Source: Methanomassiliicoccales archaeon UBA147
GTDB taxonomy: Archaea > Thermoplasmatota > Thermoplasmata > SG8-5
Direction: 5' to 3'
NCBI GenBank assembly: GCA_002496385.1
Contig: DAJR01000028.1
Coordinates: forward strand, 1 to 23,200
Length of the DNA stretch: 23,200 nt
How positions within the stretch are numbered: position 1 is the stretch's first letter; every line of letters begins with the position of its first letter. The notes under the pieces were generated by a model. It did not search any database, had not been told where the DNA came from, and worked only from the letters and a program-made list of their open reading frames with translations. Of the stretch, positions 1 through 8,109 are shown one piece after another. Made by a program: the position numbers and the translations under genes.

Positions 1-72
1 TGGTTAGCGAAAGGGACTGGCGTTTATTGCCAGGGCTGGAAGTTTACGTGTATAAGCCATGCACCTAATTTA

Positions 73-197
73 TCAAAGCCATTTAGCTTTGATTACATGC
101 ACAATAGATAGGACGGCGCATGGCGGAATATTCTTTGCATGAATTCATGTTAATGGCCTCTCATCCCCGGCTTAAAAGCGGGGGAGTTCTCGGCCAT
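73..197. repeat. Hairpin-rich end resembling an IS200/IS605 right end
   Basis: This stretch beyond the metG stop codon holds two clear hairpins. The first pairs TCAAAGC (73-79) with GCTTTGA (86-92). The second is nested: ATGGCC (153-158) pairs with GGCCAT (192-197), and inside it CCCCG (165-169) pairs with CGGGG (179-183). A C-rich/G-rich hairpin preceded by TCATC and followed by TTCTCGGCC recalls the right ends of IS200/IS605 (TnpB-type) elements. No transposase or TnpB coding sequence is visible, so this is at most a remnant or the end of an element lying left of the window. It could equally be a terminator. I see no gene in 1-211. Confidence 0.3.
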
Positions 198-211
198 AAT
201 CATTTAAAACG

Positions 212-2353
212 TCATTTGATTTTCGATCCGGGTCCGACATTCTTATCGGTTCCGATTGGCTTGCTTCCGACAGTCAGGGGGTGATGCACCCCGCCGGATG
301 ATAGGAATTCCGCATTGCGGTCCTCGCCTATCTGCAGCGGGTAGGCGGCGAAATCGTTTATCGTTATCTGGGGAGCCGCGGTTGTCCCGTCAACCCTGTC
401 GCCGGGCTTTGCGTCCTGCGGTGGCTGGAGCAGGCTCACAACCTCTCCCTCGCTGGCGGCAAGGAGCATGCCCTCGGACATCACGCCCCTCAGTTTTGCC
501 GGCATCAGGTTGCATACCACTATTATTTTCCTGCCGACGAACTCCTCCAGGGTGTAATGCTTCTTGAGGCCTGCGCAGAGCTGGCGAACCTCGCCGCCTA
601 TATCCACGGTCAGTACGACCAGCTTGTCCGCGTTCGGGTGGTCGTTCGCTGTCTTCACTTCCGCGACTCTGAGGTCCAGATTCTCAAGGCCGTTGGTCTT
701 CGGTTTGTCCATCTTCTTCACTTCCAATTGCTCGGCCTCGTCAATCTCAAGCTTCCTGAAGAGCGGGACTGGCTCGGCAAGCTTTCTTCCGGCCTGGGGC
801 GGGATCAGGGCGTCAGCCCAGGCTGCACCGAGGACCCTTCCTTCCTCTCCGAGTGTCTCCCACAGCCTCTGGGATGAGAAGGGCATGAAGGGCGCCATGA
901 TCACAGCCAGCGCTTTCGATATGCATATCGAGGAGAACAGAGTGGTCGCGCATTCCTCCCTTGAGACCTTGAGCTGTTTCCACGGAGCCCGGGAATCGAT
1001 GTACTGGTTGCCGAACCTTGCGAGCTCCATCGCCCGTTTGATGGCATTCTTGAACTCGCATCTCTCAAGATGCTGGCTGACTTCCTCGGCGGCTTTTTTC
1101 ATCTCGGCGGCGACGTCGGGCTGAAGCGTGCCTCCGGGAATTGAGCCGAAGTTCTTGTGGGTGAAGCTGAGCGTGCGGTGGACGAAATTGCCGTATGTGG
1201 CCACAAGCTCGCTGTTGTTCCGGGTGATGAAGTCGTCCCATGTGAAATCCGTGTCCCGGTTCTCGGGCATCGTCACCGACATGTAGTATCTCATGGAGTC
1301 CGGGTCGAATTTTGCGACTATGTCCTTGATATCGACCGAAACGCCGCGGGACTTCGAGAATTGCTGGCCGCCGGATCTGAGGTAGGCATTGGCAGGTACG
1401 TCATAGGGGAGGTTGAGGCCCCAGTCCAGCGACTTGAGGACGGCAGGCCAGAATATCGTGTGGAACGGGATATTGTCCTTCCCTAGGAAATAGTAATGCC
1501 TGCACTCGGGATTCTTCCAGAAACTTTCGAATTTGCTCTGGTCCCCGCCCGCCCATTTCACCGCCATGGTGTAATACCCCATGAAAGCCTCGAACCACAC
1601 ATAGATTCGCTTGTCGTCATGGCCGGGCACGGGAATTTCTATACCGTATGTGGTGTCGCGGGTCACAGGTCGGTCCTTGAGGCCGGTCTCCAGGTACATC
1701 TTGGAGAAGTTCAAGACATGTGGCCGCCAATGATTCATCGGGGCCATCCATTCCTTGAGATAGGCCTCCTGGGCGCTGAGCCTGAAGAAGAAATGGTTCC
1801 GCTTCACAAACTCGGGCGTTGTCCCGCAGGTTATGCATCTGAGGCCAATCAGCGTTTCCGGGTCCATCAGCTTGCCGCATTCCTCGCACTGGTCGCCCCT
1901 GGCCTTCTCGTAATGGCAGTTGGGGCATTCACCCTCAACGTAACGGTCGGGAAGGGTGCGGGCGCACTTCGGGCAGAATGGCAGTTCCATCTCCTTCTCG
2001 TAGAGAAAGTCCCGCTCCAGCAGCCGGAGGAACAGCTTCTTCACCTCGGCCTGGTGTGTCTCGTCCTCGGTGCTCAGGAAGAGGTCGAACTCGATGCCGA
2101 AATCCCTGATGGCCTTAACGTTCATCTCATGGTATTTCCTGGCAAGCTCCAGGGGGGTGACGCCCTCCTTCTCCGCTTTGACGGTGACGGGAGTTCCATG
2201 CATGTCGCTGCCCGACACCATGAGGACCTCGTTCCCTGCCATTCTGTGATATTTCCTGAATATGTCGGGTGGCAGGTTGCAGCCAGCCATGTGGCCGACG
2301 TGAATGGGGCCGTTCGCGTATGGCCAGGCGACGCCGATGAATATCTTGGTCAT
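212..2353 (-). CDS. metG: Methionyl-tRNA synthetase with C-terminal tRNA-binding domain
   Basis: Charges tRNA-Met with methionine in the cytoplasm. The protein opens with a Rossmann fold carrying the HIGH-type motif HVGH near residue 18. A long zinc-finger insertion follows with four CxxC pairs (CPKC, CPNC, CEEC, CITC). The KMSKS-type loop reads FSKSR. The C-terminal part holds an EMAP-II/Arc1-like OB fold (LDLRVAEV, HPNADKL, NLMPAKLRGVMSEGM). After the OB fold the chain continues for roughly 50 residues, ending GPGSKIK. The start MTKIF at 2353 is preferred because homologues begin here and a TATA-like box lies 29 bases upstream; in-frame ATGs at 2374 and 2359 would add 7 or 2 residues. It is divergent from the aquaporin gene. 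Confidence 0.95.
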   Translation of the reverse strand: MTKIFIGVAWPYANGPIHVGHMAGCNLPPDIFRKYHRMAGNEVLMVSGSDMHGTPVTVKAEKEGVTPLELARKYHEMNVKAIRDFGIEFDLFLSTEDETHQAEVKKLFLRLLERDFLYEKEMELPFCPKCARTLPDRYVEGECPNCHYEKARGDQCEECGKLMDPETLIGLRCITCGTTPEFVKRNHFFFRLSAQEAYLKEWMAPMNHWRPHVLNFSKMYLETGLKDRPVTRDTTYGIEIPVPGHDDKRIYVWFEAFMGYYTMAVKWAGGDQSKFESFWKNPECRHYYFLGKDNIPFHTIFWPAVLKSLDWGLNLPYDVPANAYLRSGGQQFSKSRGVSVDIKDIVAKFDPDSMRYYMSVTMPENRDTDFTWDDFITRNNSELVATYGNFVHRTLSFTHKNFGSIPGGTLQPDVAAEMKKAAEEVSQHLERCEFKNAIKRAMELARFGNQYIDSRAPWKQLKVSREECATTLFSSICISKALAVIMAPFMPFSSQRLWETLGEEGRVLGAAWADALIPPQAGRKLAEPVPLFRKLEIDEAEQLEVKKMDKPKTNGLENLDLRVAEVKTANDHPNADKLVVLTVDIGGEVRQLCAGLKKHYTLEEFVGRKIIVVCNLMPAKLRGVMSEGMLLAASEGEVVSLLQPPQDAKPGDRVDGTTAAPQITINDFAAYPLQIGEDRNAEFLSSGGVHHPLTVGSKPIGTDKNVGPGSKIK

Positions 2354-2377
2354 GCGCATCTCCAATATGGGCATAGG

Positions 2378-2385
2378 ATTTAAAT
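2378..2385 (-). promoter_or_regulatory. TATA-like box of metG
   Basis: ATTTAAAT lies in the 80-base A/T-rich gap between metG and the aquaporin gene. Its centre is 29 bases before the preferred metG ATG at 2353, the spacing expected of a leaderless archaeal transcript. It is only about 8 bases before the longer alternative start at 2374, which argues against that start. Confidence 0.5.
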
Positions 2386-2464
2386 CTAATTAAATGTGTA
2401 AGTTATTTTTATTCCCCATAAATATTAAATAAAGTAAATGATATATAGGCTTTCGAGGTTGTTT

Positions 2465-3238
2465 ATGAGAGAAAGAGCCAAAATAAAATCTGCGGGCAAG
2501 GTCACGACGGAACTGTTGGGAACGTTAGAAGGCAGGGTGATACACAGCGCGACGCGCAGGTACACCGCTGAATTCCTTGGAACGCTGGCACTGGTGTTCT
2601 TCGGCTGCGGGAGCGCGGTGATCGCGGGAGCCTACATCGGCTTCCTCGGGATCGCATTCGCTTTTGGAATGGTCCTTCTTGTCCTGGTCTATGCATTCGG
2701 CTCCATCTCGGGCTGCCATGTCAACCCCGCTGTCACCCTCGCAATGCTGATTGCCAAGAGAATATCGACAAAGGACGCGCTGGTTTACATGGGGGCTCAA
2801 TGCCTGGGCGCAATCGTCGGAGCCGGCCTGTTGTTCGCGGTCGCATCCGGGCTGCCTGCCTACGATATCGCCGCGGACGGACTGGGGCAGAATGGGTTCC
2901 ACGCCTACGACATGACTGCGGCTTTCATAGCAGAGGTATTCCTCACCTTCTTCTTTGTCTATGCAATCCTGGAGGTCACGGGAAAGCACGCGCACAAGGG
3001 TTTCGAGGGGCTCGCGATCGGATTCGCACTGTTCCTCGTTCATATAATCGGACTCCCCATCACGGGAACTTCGGTCAACCCGGCCAGGAGCCTTGGGCCG
3101 GCACTGCTGACGGGCGGAACCGCCATCGACCAGCTGTGGCTTTTCTGGGCCGCGCCATTGGCAGGCGGATTGCTGGCTGCGGTCGTCTGGATGTACCTGA
3201 CAGACCCGAAGGAGATGGCCAGGAACCTCAAGATTTGA
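2465..3238 (+). CDS. aqpZ: Aquaporin, AqpZ-like water channel
   Basis: A six-helix MIP-family channel for transmembrane water movement. Both half-helix NPA motifs are intact: GCHVNPAVTLAM and GTSVNPARSLGPAL. The Arg after the second NPA, the His in LVHIIG and the Thr of GTSVNPAR match the narrow AqpZ selectivity filter, favouring water over glycerol; this is by-eye comparison with AqpZ. From the preferred ATG there are 257 residues. The start is uncertain: the reading frame opens at ATG 2438, continues through ATG 2465, and has a GTG at 2537 behind AGAAGGCAGG. AqpZ homologues would begin near that GTG, so the roughly 24 basic residues before it may not be translated. The gene converges on the acyl-CoA dehydrogenase with only 9 bases between stops. 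Confidence 0.93.
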   Translation: MRERAKIKSAGKVTTELLGTLEGRVIHSATRRYTAEFLGTLALVFFGCGSAVIAGAYIGFLGIAFAFGMVLLVLVYAFGSISGCHVNPAVTLAMLIAKRISTKDALVYMGAQCLGAIVGAGLLFAVASGLPAYDIAADGLGQNGFHAYDMTAAFIAEVFLTFFFVYAILEVTGKHAHKGFEGLAIGFALFLVHIIGLPITGTSVNPARSLGPALLTGGTAIDQLWLFWAAPLAGGLLAAVVWMYLTDPKEMARNLKI

Positions 3239-3247
3239 TAAGAAAAT

Positions 3248-4387
3248 TCAACGGAGCGATTCCCGGGCGATGACCATACGCTGTATCTCGCTGGTGCCCT
3301 CGTATATCTCGGTTATTTTGGCCTCGCGGAAGAAGCGTTCGACAGGGTAATCCTTGGTATATCCGTAACCGCCGTGGATTTGGAGTGCGTTATTGGCAAC
3401 CTCCATGGCAATTCTTGACGCGTAGAGTTTGGCCATGGCACTCTCCTTGGAATAGGGCTTTCCCGAATCCTTGAGATATGCAGCCCGGAGCACGAGATGC
3501 CTTGCCGCGGAAATCTTCGTGGCCATCTCGGCCAACATCCACTGTATTGCCTGGAATTTGCCGATGGGCCTTCCGAACTGCTCGCGCTCCTTGGAGTATT
3601 TCACGGCTTCATCCAGCGCGCCCTGGGCGATTCCGACCGCCTGCGCCGCGATGCCTATCCGCCCGCCGTCCAGTGTGGTCATGCCTATCTTGAAACCGCC
3701 ATTAAGCTCGCCCAAAAGGTTCCCCTTCGGTATGCGGCAGTTCTCGAACACCAGCTCAGATGTGGCCGAAGCGCGCACCCCCATCTTGTCCTCGATGGTG
3801 CCGTAAGTGAATCCGGGCGTGCCCTTCTCGACGATGAAGGCTGTGAGCCCCTTCGTCCCTTTCGATGGCTCTGTCGATGCAAGGACAAGTATCACATCGG
3901 CCTCGCAGCCGGAGGTGATGAATATTTTATTTCCGTTTAATATATAATTATCACCTTCTAAAAATGCAGTCGTTCTGACTGCCCCGGCGTCCGAGCCCGC
4001 GCTGGGCTCGGTCAGAGCGAAACCGCCGAGCTTCTTTCCCTCGGCCAATGGTCGAAGGAATTGTTCCTTCTGGGCATCTGTGCCGAACTTATAAATTGGA
4101 TAGCAGCATACAGAATTGTGCACGGCCATGATGACGCTGGTCGAGCCGCATGCCTTTGCCAGTTCCTCTATGGCCAGCGCATAGGATACGCTATCGACGC
4201 CTGCGCCGCCCCATTCCCTCGGAACGGTCATGCCCATCATGTTGAGGGCACCCATCTTTTTTATCAGGGGCCATGGAAAATTACCTGTCCTGTCAAGTTC
4301 CTGGGCGATGGGCTTGATCTCCTTCTCGGCGAAGGCCCGTACCATGGATTGAACCATGAGCTGCTCTTTGGTGAGGTCGAAGTTCAT
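3248..4387 (-). CDS. acd: Acyl-CoA dehydrogenase, short-chain/butyryl type
   Basis: FAD enzyme that forms the alpha-beta double bond of an acyl-CoA, normally passing electrons to ETF. The 379 residues from MNFDLTKEQ are the usual family length. The FAD/substrate loop FALTEPSAGSDAG is present, as is the C-terminal HGGYGYTKDYPVERFFR. The catalytic Glu is in YEGTSEIQ, where short-chain and butyryl enzymes place it; chain length itself cannot be read. The frame stays open to 4531, but that would overlap the tRNA gene, and a TATA-like box lies 27 bases before ATG 4387. No ETF, thiolase or hydratase gene is nearby, so its pathway (beta-oxidation or branched amino acid breakdown) is not shown by context. 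Confidence 0.93.
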   Translation of the reverse strand: MNFDLTKEQLMVQSMVRAFAEKEIKPIAQELDRTGNFPWPLIKKMGALNMMGMTVPREWGGAGVDSVSYALAIEELAKACGSTSVIMAVHNSVCCYPIYKFGTDAQKEQFLRPLAEGKKLGGFALTEPSAGSDAGAVRTTAFLEGDNYILNGNKIFITSGCEADVILVLASTEPSKGTKGLTAFIVEKGTPGFTYGTIEDKMGVRASATSELVFENCRIPKGNLLGELNGGFKIGMTTLDGGRIGIAAQAVGIAQGALDEAVKYSKEREQFGRPIGKFQAIQWMLAEMATKISAARHLVLRAAYLKDSGKPYSKESAMAKLYASRIAMEVANNALQIHGGYGYTKDYPVERFFREAKITEIYEGTSEIQRMVIARESLR

Positions 4388-4408
4388 TGAGCGGGACAAT
4401 CGGTGATA

Positions 4409-4420
4409 CGATAAATTATT
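4409..4420 (-). promoter_or_regulatory. TATA-like box of the acyl-CoA dehydrogenase
   Basis: On the minus strand this reads AATAATTTATCG, centred about 27 bases before ATG 4387. The position fits a leaderless transcript and supports the short start. Confidence 0.5.
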
Positions 4421-4473
4421 AATGGCGGGACAAAAGGTTAATATGCAATTATCCGTTGCGCCAATGTCCCGAT

Positions 4474-4546
4474 GCGGTAGTAACTCAGCTGGGAGAGTGC
4501 AAGACTGAAGATCTTGAAGTCGCTGGTTCAAGTCCGGCCTACCGCA
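4474..4546 (+). tRNA. tRNA-Phe (GAA)
   Basis: A complete 73-base cloverleaf can be folded by hand. The acceptor stem is GCGGTAG/CTACCGC with discriminator A. The D stem is ACTC/GAGT with loop AGCTGGGA. The anticodon stem CAAGA/TCTTG encloses loop CTGAAGA, giving anticodon GAA. The variable region is AAGTC, and the T stem GCTGG/CCGGC carries loop TTCAAGT. There is no intron and CCA is not encoded. A TTAATAT box at 4438-4444, about 30 bases upstream, is a plausible promoter, and a T-rich stretch (4551-4560) follows. Confidence 0.96.
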
Positions 4547-4564
4547 CTCTGATTATTTTATGAA

Positions 4565-4651
4565 CAGATACGTGCGGTAGGCCTCTCTCGGGCTATTATA
4601 ACCAAAATGTCCATAGTGAAGCCCTCGATCCGTCCTACCGCAGTATATCTG
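4565..4651. other. Long imperfect hairpin repeating the tRNA-Phe acceptor stem
   Basis: CAGATA (4565-4570) pairs with TATCTG (4646-4651). After a small internal loop, TGCGGTAGG (4573-4581) pairs perfectly with CCTACCGCA (4634-4642). Inside, GGGCT (4590-4594) can pair with AGCCC (4620-4624), or CTAT (4593-4596) with ATAG (4613-4616). The GCGGTAG/CTACCGC core is identical to the tRNA-Phe acceptor stem and its 5' half lies exactly 100 bases downstream of the tRNA 5' end. No D, anticodon or T arm can be drawn, so it is not a working tRNA. It could be a decayed tRNA copy, a processed structured RNA or a palindromic insertion. The rest of 4547-4770 shows nothing I recognise. Confidence 0.5.
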
Positions 4652-4770
4652 TTTCCAATCCGCAATCGGTGACATTCAGTCGGCCTCTTTCAGGTTATTT
4701 CGATAGAACGGCTGGTGTGAACCCTAATCCGTCGTCATTTCAAGGAACCATTGAACCAAGTGTGGGCGGA

Positions 4771-6651
4771 TCACAGTTCGAACGGCGACACCACGTTACC
4801 CTTCTCGTTGCGCAGCTTCTCTATCCTGGCCTTCTGCTGTTCCATCACCTCGAACAGTATCGGGGGGGTGTTCTTCACCCGGTCGCGGTAGAGCACCAGA
4901 AGGCGGTCTATCTTGCTGAGATGGGACTGGGACCAGAATGAGAATTGGCGCACGTAATCCTCCTGGGGGTACTCCCTGCCAGCTACCTCCTTGAACAGCT
5001 CCTTCAGGTCGCCGTAGGTCGGTATCATGCCGGTGGGCGTGCTGACGGCATCCGCATCCCCGTGCACCCTGTTGGCTATCCATTTGAGCCAGATGTGCTT
5101 GTCCGTCTTGGAGTTGAGATATCTGTCGGATTCGGTGTCCTTGAGGAAATAGTTGACGCTGAAGATCCTGGGCGGATTCTGGCACTTGGCGCCGAATTCG
5201 AGGTTCTTCTGGACATAGGTGCCGACCGGAACCGACAGAAAATCCAGGTTGGACATGGGATTGAACACCATGACGCCGCTCTGGCCAAGCGTGGCCGCGG
5301 TCGTCTCGGATTCCAGGCTTGCGCCTTTCGTGATTATCCCGTGCACCCAATCGAAAGCTTCCTCCACTGGCACCCAGGTATCTGAGTCACGCCCGCCGTA
5401 TATCATGCCCCTGATCTTGACGCCGACCGGGTCCTCGAGCCGGATGTCGACGTTTTCAAGGTTGGCGAGCGAGATGCTGAACCTGGCATTCTTGTGGGAG
5501 ACTGGAATGTCCTTGCCCTCCGCGTCCTTCTTGCCCTTCTGCCACAGGCCTGAATGGTTGATGCCCTTCTCTGGGATTTCCTTGTCCATGCCGTCCCAGT
5601 AGACGTCGCCGTCCGGCTTCACCAGGACATTCGAGAATATCACCTCGTTGTTGGGATCTTTGAGCGCCTTCCACTGGAGCTCGTCATCCTTTGGGTTGAT
5701 GCCGTGGATCACGCCGAACATGCCCTTCTCCACATTTACCGCCCTGACGCAGTCCCCGGCATTCCTCAGGAAGGCGATGTCGTCGCCGAGTATGGATTCG
5801 CCAGGCACCATCGTCGTCGAGGTCTTTCCGCACATCGACGGGAATGCGCCGGTGAGATACACCTTCCTGCCATAGCGGGCGCTTACGCTCATTATGAACA
5901 TGTGCTCCGTGAGCCAGTCCTCGCTGCAGGCGCGGTTGATGGCCAGCCGCATCGCCAGTTTCTTCATCCCGATGCTGTTGCCGCCGTACTGGGTGTTGAC
6001 GCTGAACACGGTCTCGTCCTTCAGGTCGATGTAAACCCGGCGCTTGTCCAGGTCGCTGCAGACCCTCAGGCCGAGCCCGCCTTCGGATGTCCTGCCCTGG
6101 GAGTGGACAAGCCTGAAGAATCTGGCCTTCTGGCCCTTGCGGACGAACAGGTTGTAGCCAGTCCGGTAAAGAAGGTTCTCGGAATGCGCGACATAGGCTG
6201 AATCGGTGAGCTGGACGCACGGAATGGCATACTTCGAGTCAACCGGCCCGAGGCTGAAGAAACAGATGTAAAGTTCTTTGCCTGCCATGATGCCCTTCAT
6301 CAGCGAATGAATCTCCTCCAGGCCCGTTTTCCTGTCCATCTGGTTCAGTTCCGGCTCAAGATAGTTCGGGTCCTCGACAAGGTATCTTGTATTCTTCTTG
6401 TCCCGGCCCTGGTCGCCGTATGCGTCGAAGTGCACAGTGTGGTTCTTGAGTTTCACCTGGGCTTCCTCGTGGTTGCGCATCGCTGCCTGCCTTACATAGT
6501 TCCAGTCGCCGATGTCATCCGAGACAACGTAAACCTTTGACGGCTGGCAGAGCTCGATGTATTTTGCCAGGAAAATCTGAAGTTCGGGGTTGTCTATCTG
6601 AGTCAGCTGCTCTAAGCCAGCCCGGGAGAGGCTGGCCGCCAATATATCCAT
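4771..6651 (-). CDS. pckG: Phosphoenolpyruvate carboxykinase (GTP)
   Basis: Interconverts oxaloacetate plus GTP with PEP, CO2 and GDP, linking the TCA-type acids to gluconeogenesis. The 626 residues from MDILAAS match the GTP-dependent family. The kinase P-loop GAFPSMCGKTSTTM lies at about residues 268-281, with the reactive active-site Cys of this family. YGGNSIGMKK and YWDGMD are further conserved blocks. The frame stays open to 6756, but a TATA-like box at 6724-6733 places transcription start near 6705, which excludes the ATGs at 6714 and above. ATG 6690 remains possible; 6651 fits homologue length better. It is divergent from the RuBisCO gene. Its 3' end faces the tRNA region. Confidence 0.95.
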   Translation of the reverse strand: MDILAASLSRAGLEQLTQIDNPELQIFLAKYIELCQPSKVYVVSDDIGDWNYVRQAAMRNHEEAQVKLKNHTVHFDAYGDQGRDKKNTRYLVEDPNYLEPELNQMDRKTGLEEIHSLMKGIMAGKELYICFFSLGPVDSKYAIPCVQLTDSAYVAHSENLLYRTGYNLFVRKGQKARFFRLVHSQGRTSEGGLGLRVCSDLDKRRVYIDLKDETVFSVNTQYGGNSIGMKKLAMRLAINRACSEDWLTEHMFIMSVSARYGRKVYLTGAFPSMCGKTSTTMVPGESILGDDIAFLRNAGDCVRAVNVEKGMFGVIHGINPKDDELQWKALKDPNNEVIFSNVLVKPDGDVYWDGMDKEIPEKGINHSGLWQKGKKDAEGKDIPVSHKNARFSISLANLENVDIRLEDPVGVKIRGMIYGGRDSDTWVPVEEAFDWVHGIITKGASLESETTAATLGQSGVMVFNPMSNLDFLSVPVGTYVQKNLEFGAKCQNPPRIFSVNYFLKDTESDRYLNSKTDKHIWLKWIANRVHGDADAVSTPTGMIPTYGDLKELFKEVAGREYPQEDYVRQFSFWSQSHLSKIDRLLVLYRDRVKNTPPILFEVMEQQKARIEKLRNEKGNVVSPFEL

Positions 6652-6723
6652 TGCGTTCTTGTTCAAGGAACCACGCTCACAGCCGGGCATCCAGGCACGG
6701 CCTGTCGCGCCCATTAAAAACGG

Positions 6724-6733
6724 CCTATTTAAG
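6724..6733 (-). promoter_or_regulatory. TATA-like box of pckG
   Basis: CTTAAATAGG on the minus strand, in the 161-base gap between pckG and rbcL. It predicts a transcription start near 6705 and so a leader of about 50 bases before ATG 6651. No clear Shine-Dalgarno precedes that ATG. Confidence 0.45.
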
Positions 6734-6780
6734 CGTTTGTTACAAGCGCAGGTCACGGTCGGATTGGGCGATGTTCGGTA

Positions 6781-6790
6781 TGTTTATTAT
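6781..6790 (+). promoter_or_regulatory. TATA-like box of rbcL
   Basis: TGTTTATTAT is centred about 28 bases before ATG 6813, which fits a leaderless RuBisCO transcript and selects this start over the open frame that continues upstream into pckG. Confidence 0.5.
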
Positions 6791-6812
6791 CAGGATTGCA
6801 GATGCCGATGCC

Positions 6813-8108
6813 ATGAAAAAGATCGATTGGTACGAAGAGTTTGTGAATACAGATTACAAGCCTGCAAAGGACGACCTGGTGGTCCTTTTCTATTTCGAGT
6901 CGCCGAAGGGCATGAGCAGCAAAGAGAGCGCCGGAAGGATTGCCTCGGAGAGTTCCACTGGCACATGGACCACCCTGGCCAAGCTGCCGCCCAGGATGAA
7001 GGCGCTGGAAGCGACCGCCTTCGACATCAGGGGCAACTGGCTGAAGGTGGCCTACCCCGGGGACCTGTGGGAGCCTGGCAATTTCTGCCAGCTCAAGAGC
7101 GGTATCGCGGGGAACATTTTCGGGATGAAGGGCGTGGACAACCTCAGGCTGGTGGATGTCTCGCTGCCCCAGAGTTACATTCGGCATTTCAAGGGCCCGA
7201 TACTCGGCATGGAGGGAATCAGGAAGCGCTGGAAGGTGTTCAGGCGCCCGTTCACCGGGGCGGTCCCCAAGCCCAAGATCGGGTTCAGCGCAGCGGAGCA
7301 CGCCAGGACAGCTTACGAGACCTGGATGGGCGGCTTCGATTTCGTCAAGGACGACGAGAACCTGACCTCGATGAAGTTCAACAACTTCGAGAAACGCGTC
7401 CAACTAATGGCAGGTTACAGGGACAGGGCAGAGAAGGAGACAGGCGACAGGAAGGGCGCTTTCATCAACATCACCGCGGATGTCGAGACGATGAAGAAGC
7501 GGGCCAACACCCTTCACGAGCATGGCTTCGATTACGCAATGATGGATGTCGTCATCGTCGGCACTGCCGGCCTGATGACGATGCGCGACCACCTGGGAGA
7601 CCTGGGGATAACCACGCACGCCCACAGGGCCATGCATGCGGCGTTCGACAGGAATCCGAAGCACGGAATGACGATGCAATTCGTCGCCAAGGAGATGAGG
7701 CTCCTGGGCCTGAACCAGCTCCACTCCGGCACCGCGGTGGGAAAGCTGGTCGGCGAGAAACCAGAGGTTCTCGCGGTCGCCAATGTCCTGAGGGAGAAGA
7801 AGACAAAAGCCATGAAGGAAATGCTCCTGGAGCAGGACTGGGGAAGCATCAAATCCGCATTCCCGGTTTCCTCCGGAGGCCTCCACCCTGGGCTTGTCCC
7901 GGACGTCATGGACATCTATGGAAATGACATGATACTGCTGGTCAGCGGCGGCATCCACGGCCACCCGAAGGGCACCAGGGCGGGCGCAAAAGCGACCCTT
8001 CAGGCGATCGAGGCCTGGAATGAAGGCGTCACACTCGAGCAGAAGGCCAGGAAGTCCAAGGAGCTGGCACAGGCCCTGGAGAAATGGGGGCGGCACAAGC
8101 CGAAGTAG
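6813..8108 (+). CDS. rbcL: Ribulose bisphosphate carboxylase large chain, archaeal form III
   Basis: Adds CO2 to ribulose bisphosphate, giving 3-phosphoglycerate. In archaea form III serves nucleotide (AMP) salvage or a phosphoribulokinase-based cycle; neither set of partners is in view. The 431 residues fit a form III chain, and no small subunit is present. Catalytic residues, spinach numbering in brackets, are visible: E46 (60), N101 (123), K153 (175), K179 for carbamylation (201), D181 (203), E182 (204), H271 (294), H304 (327), K311 (334) and S354 (379). Two by-eye departures are Val313 where loop 6 usually has Glu (336) and Ser378 where the phosphate site usually has Gly (403). All general acid/base residues are kept, so activity is likely. 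A structured repeat begins two bases after the stop codon. Confidence 0.95.
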   Translation: MKKIDWYEEFVNTDYKPAKDDLVVLFYFESPKGMSSKESAGRIASESSTGTWTTLAKLPPRMKALEATAFDIRGNWLKVAYPGDLWEPGNFCQLKSGIAGNIFGMKGVDNLRLVDVSLPQSYIRHFKGPILGMEGIRKRWKVFRRPFTGAVPKPKIGFSAAEHARTAYETWMGGFDFVKDDENLTSMKFNNFEKRVQLMAGYRDRAEKETGDRKGAFINITADVETMKKRANTLHEHGFDYAMMDVVIVGTAGLMTMRDHLGDLGITTHAHRAMHAAFDRNPKHGMTMQFVAKEMRLLGLNQLHSGTAVGKLVGEKPEVLAVANVLREKKTKAMKEMLLEQDWGSIKSAFPVSSGGLHPGLVPDVMDIYGNDMILLVSGGIHGHPKGTRAGAKATLQAIEAWNEGVTLEQKARKSKELAQALEKWGRHKPK

Positions 8109-8109
8109 G

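Noticed and set aside
1496..2383. Long plus-strand open frame opposite metG
   Set aside because: It lies wholly on the antisense of a clear MetRS and shows no domain; GC-rich codons leave such frames open by chance.
4388..4531. Upstream extension of the acyl-CoA dehydrogenase frame
   Set aside because: It would run through the tRNA-Phe gene and past the TATA-like box; the family N-terminus begins at 4387.
4565..4651. Second functional tRNA
   Set aside because: Only the acceptor-like stem is present; no D, anticodon or T arm can be drawn.
6537..6812. Upstream extension of the rbcL reading frame
   Set aside because: It would overlap the pckG 5' end and the divergent promoters; the TATA-like box at 6781-6790 and homologue length place the start at 6813.
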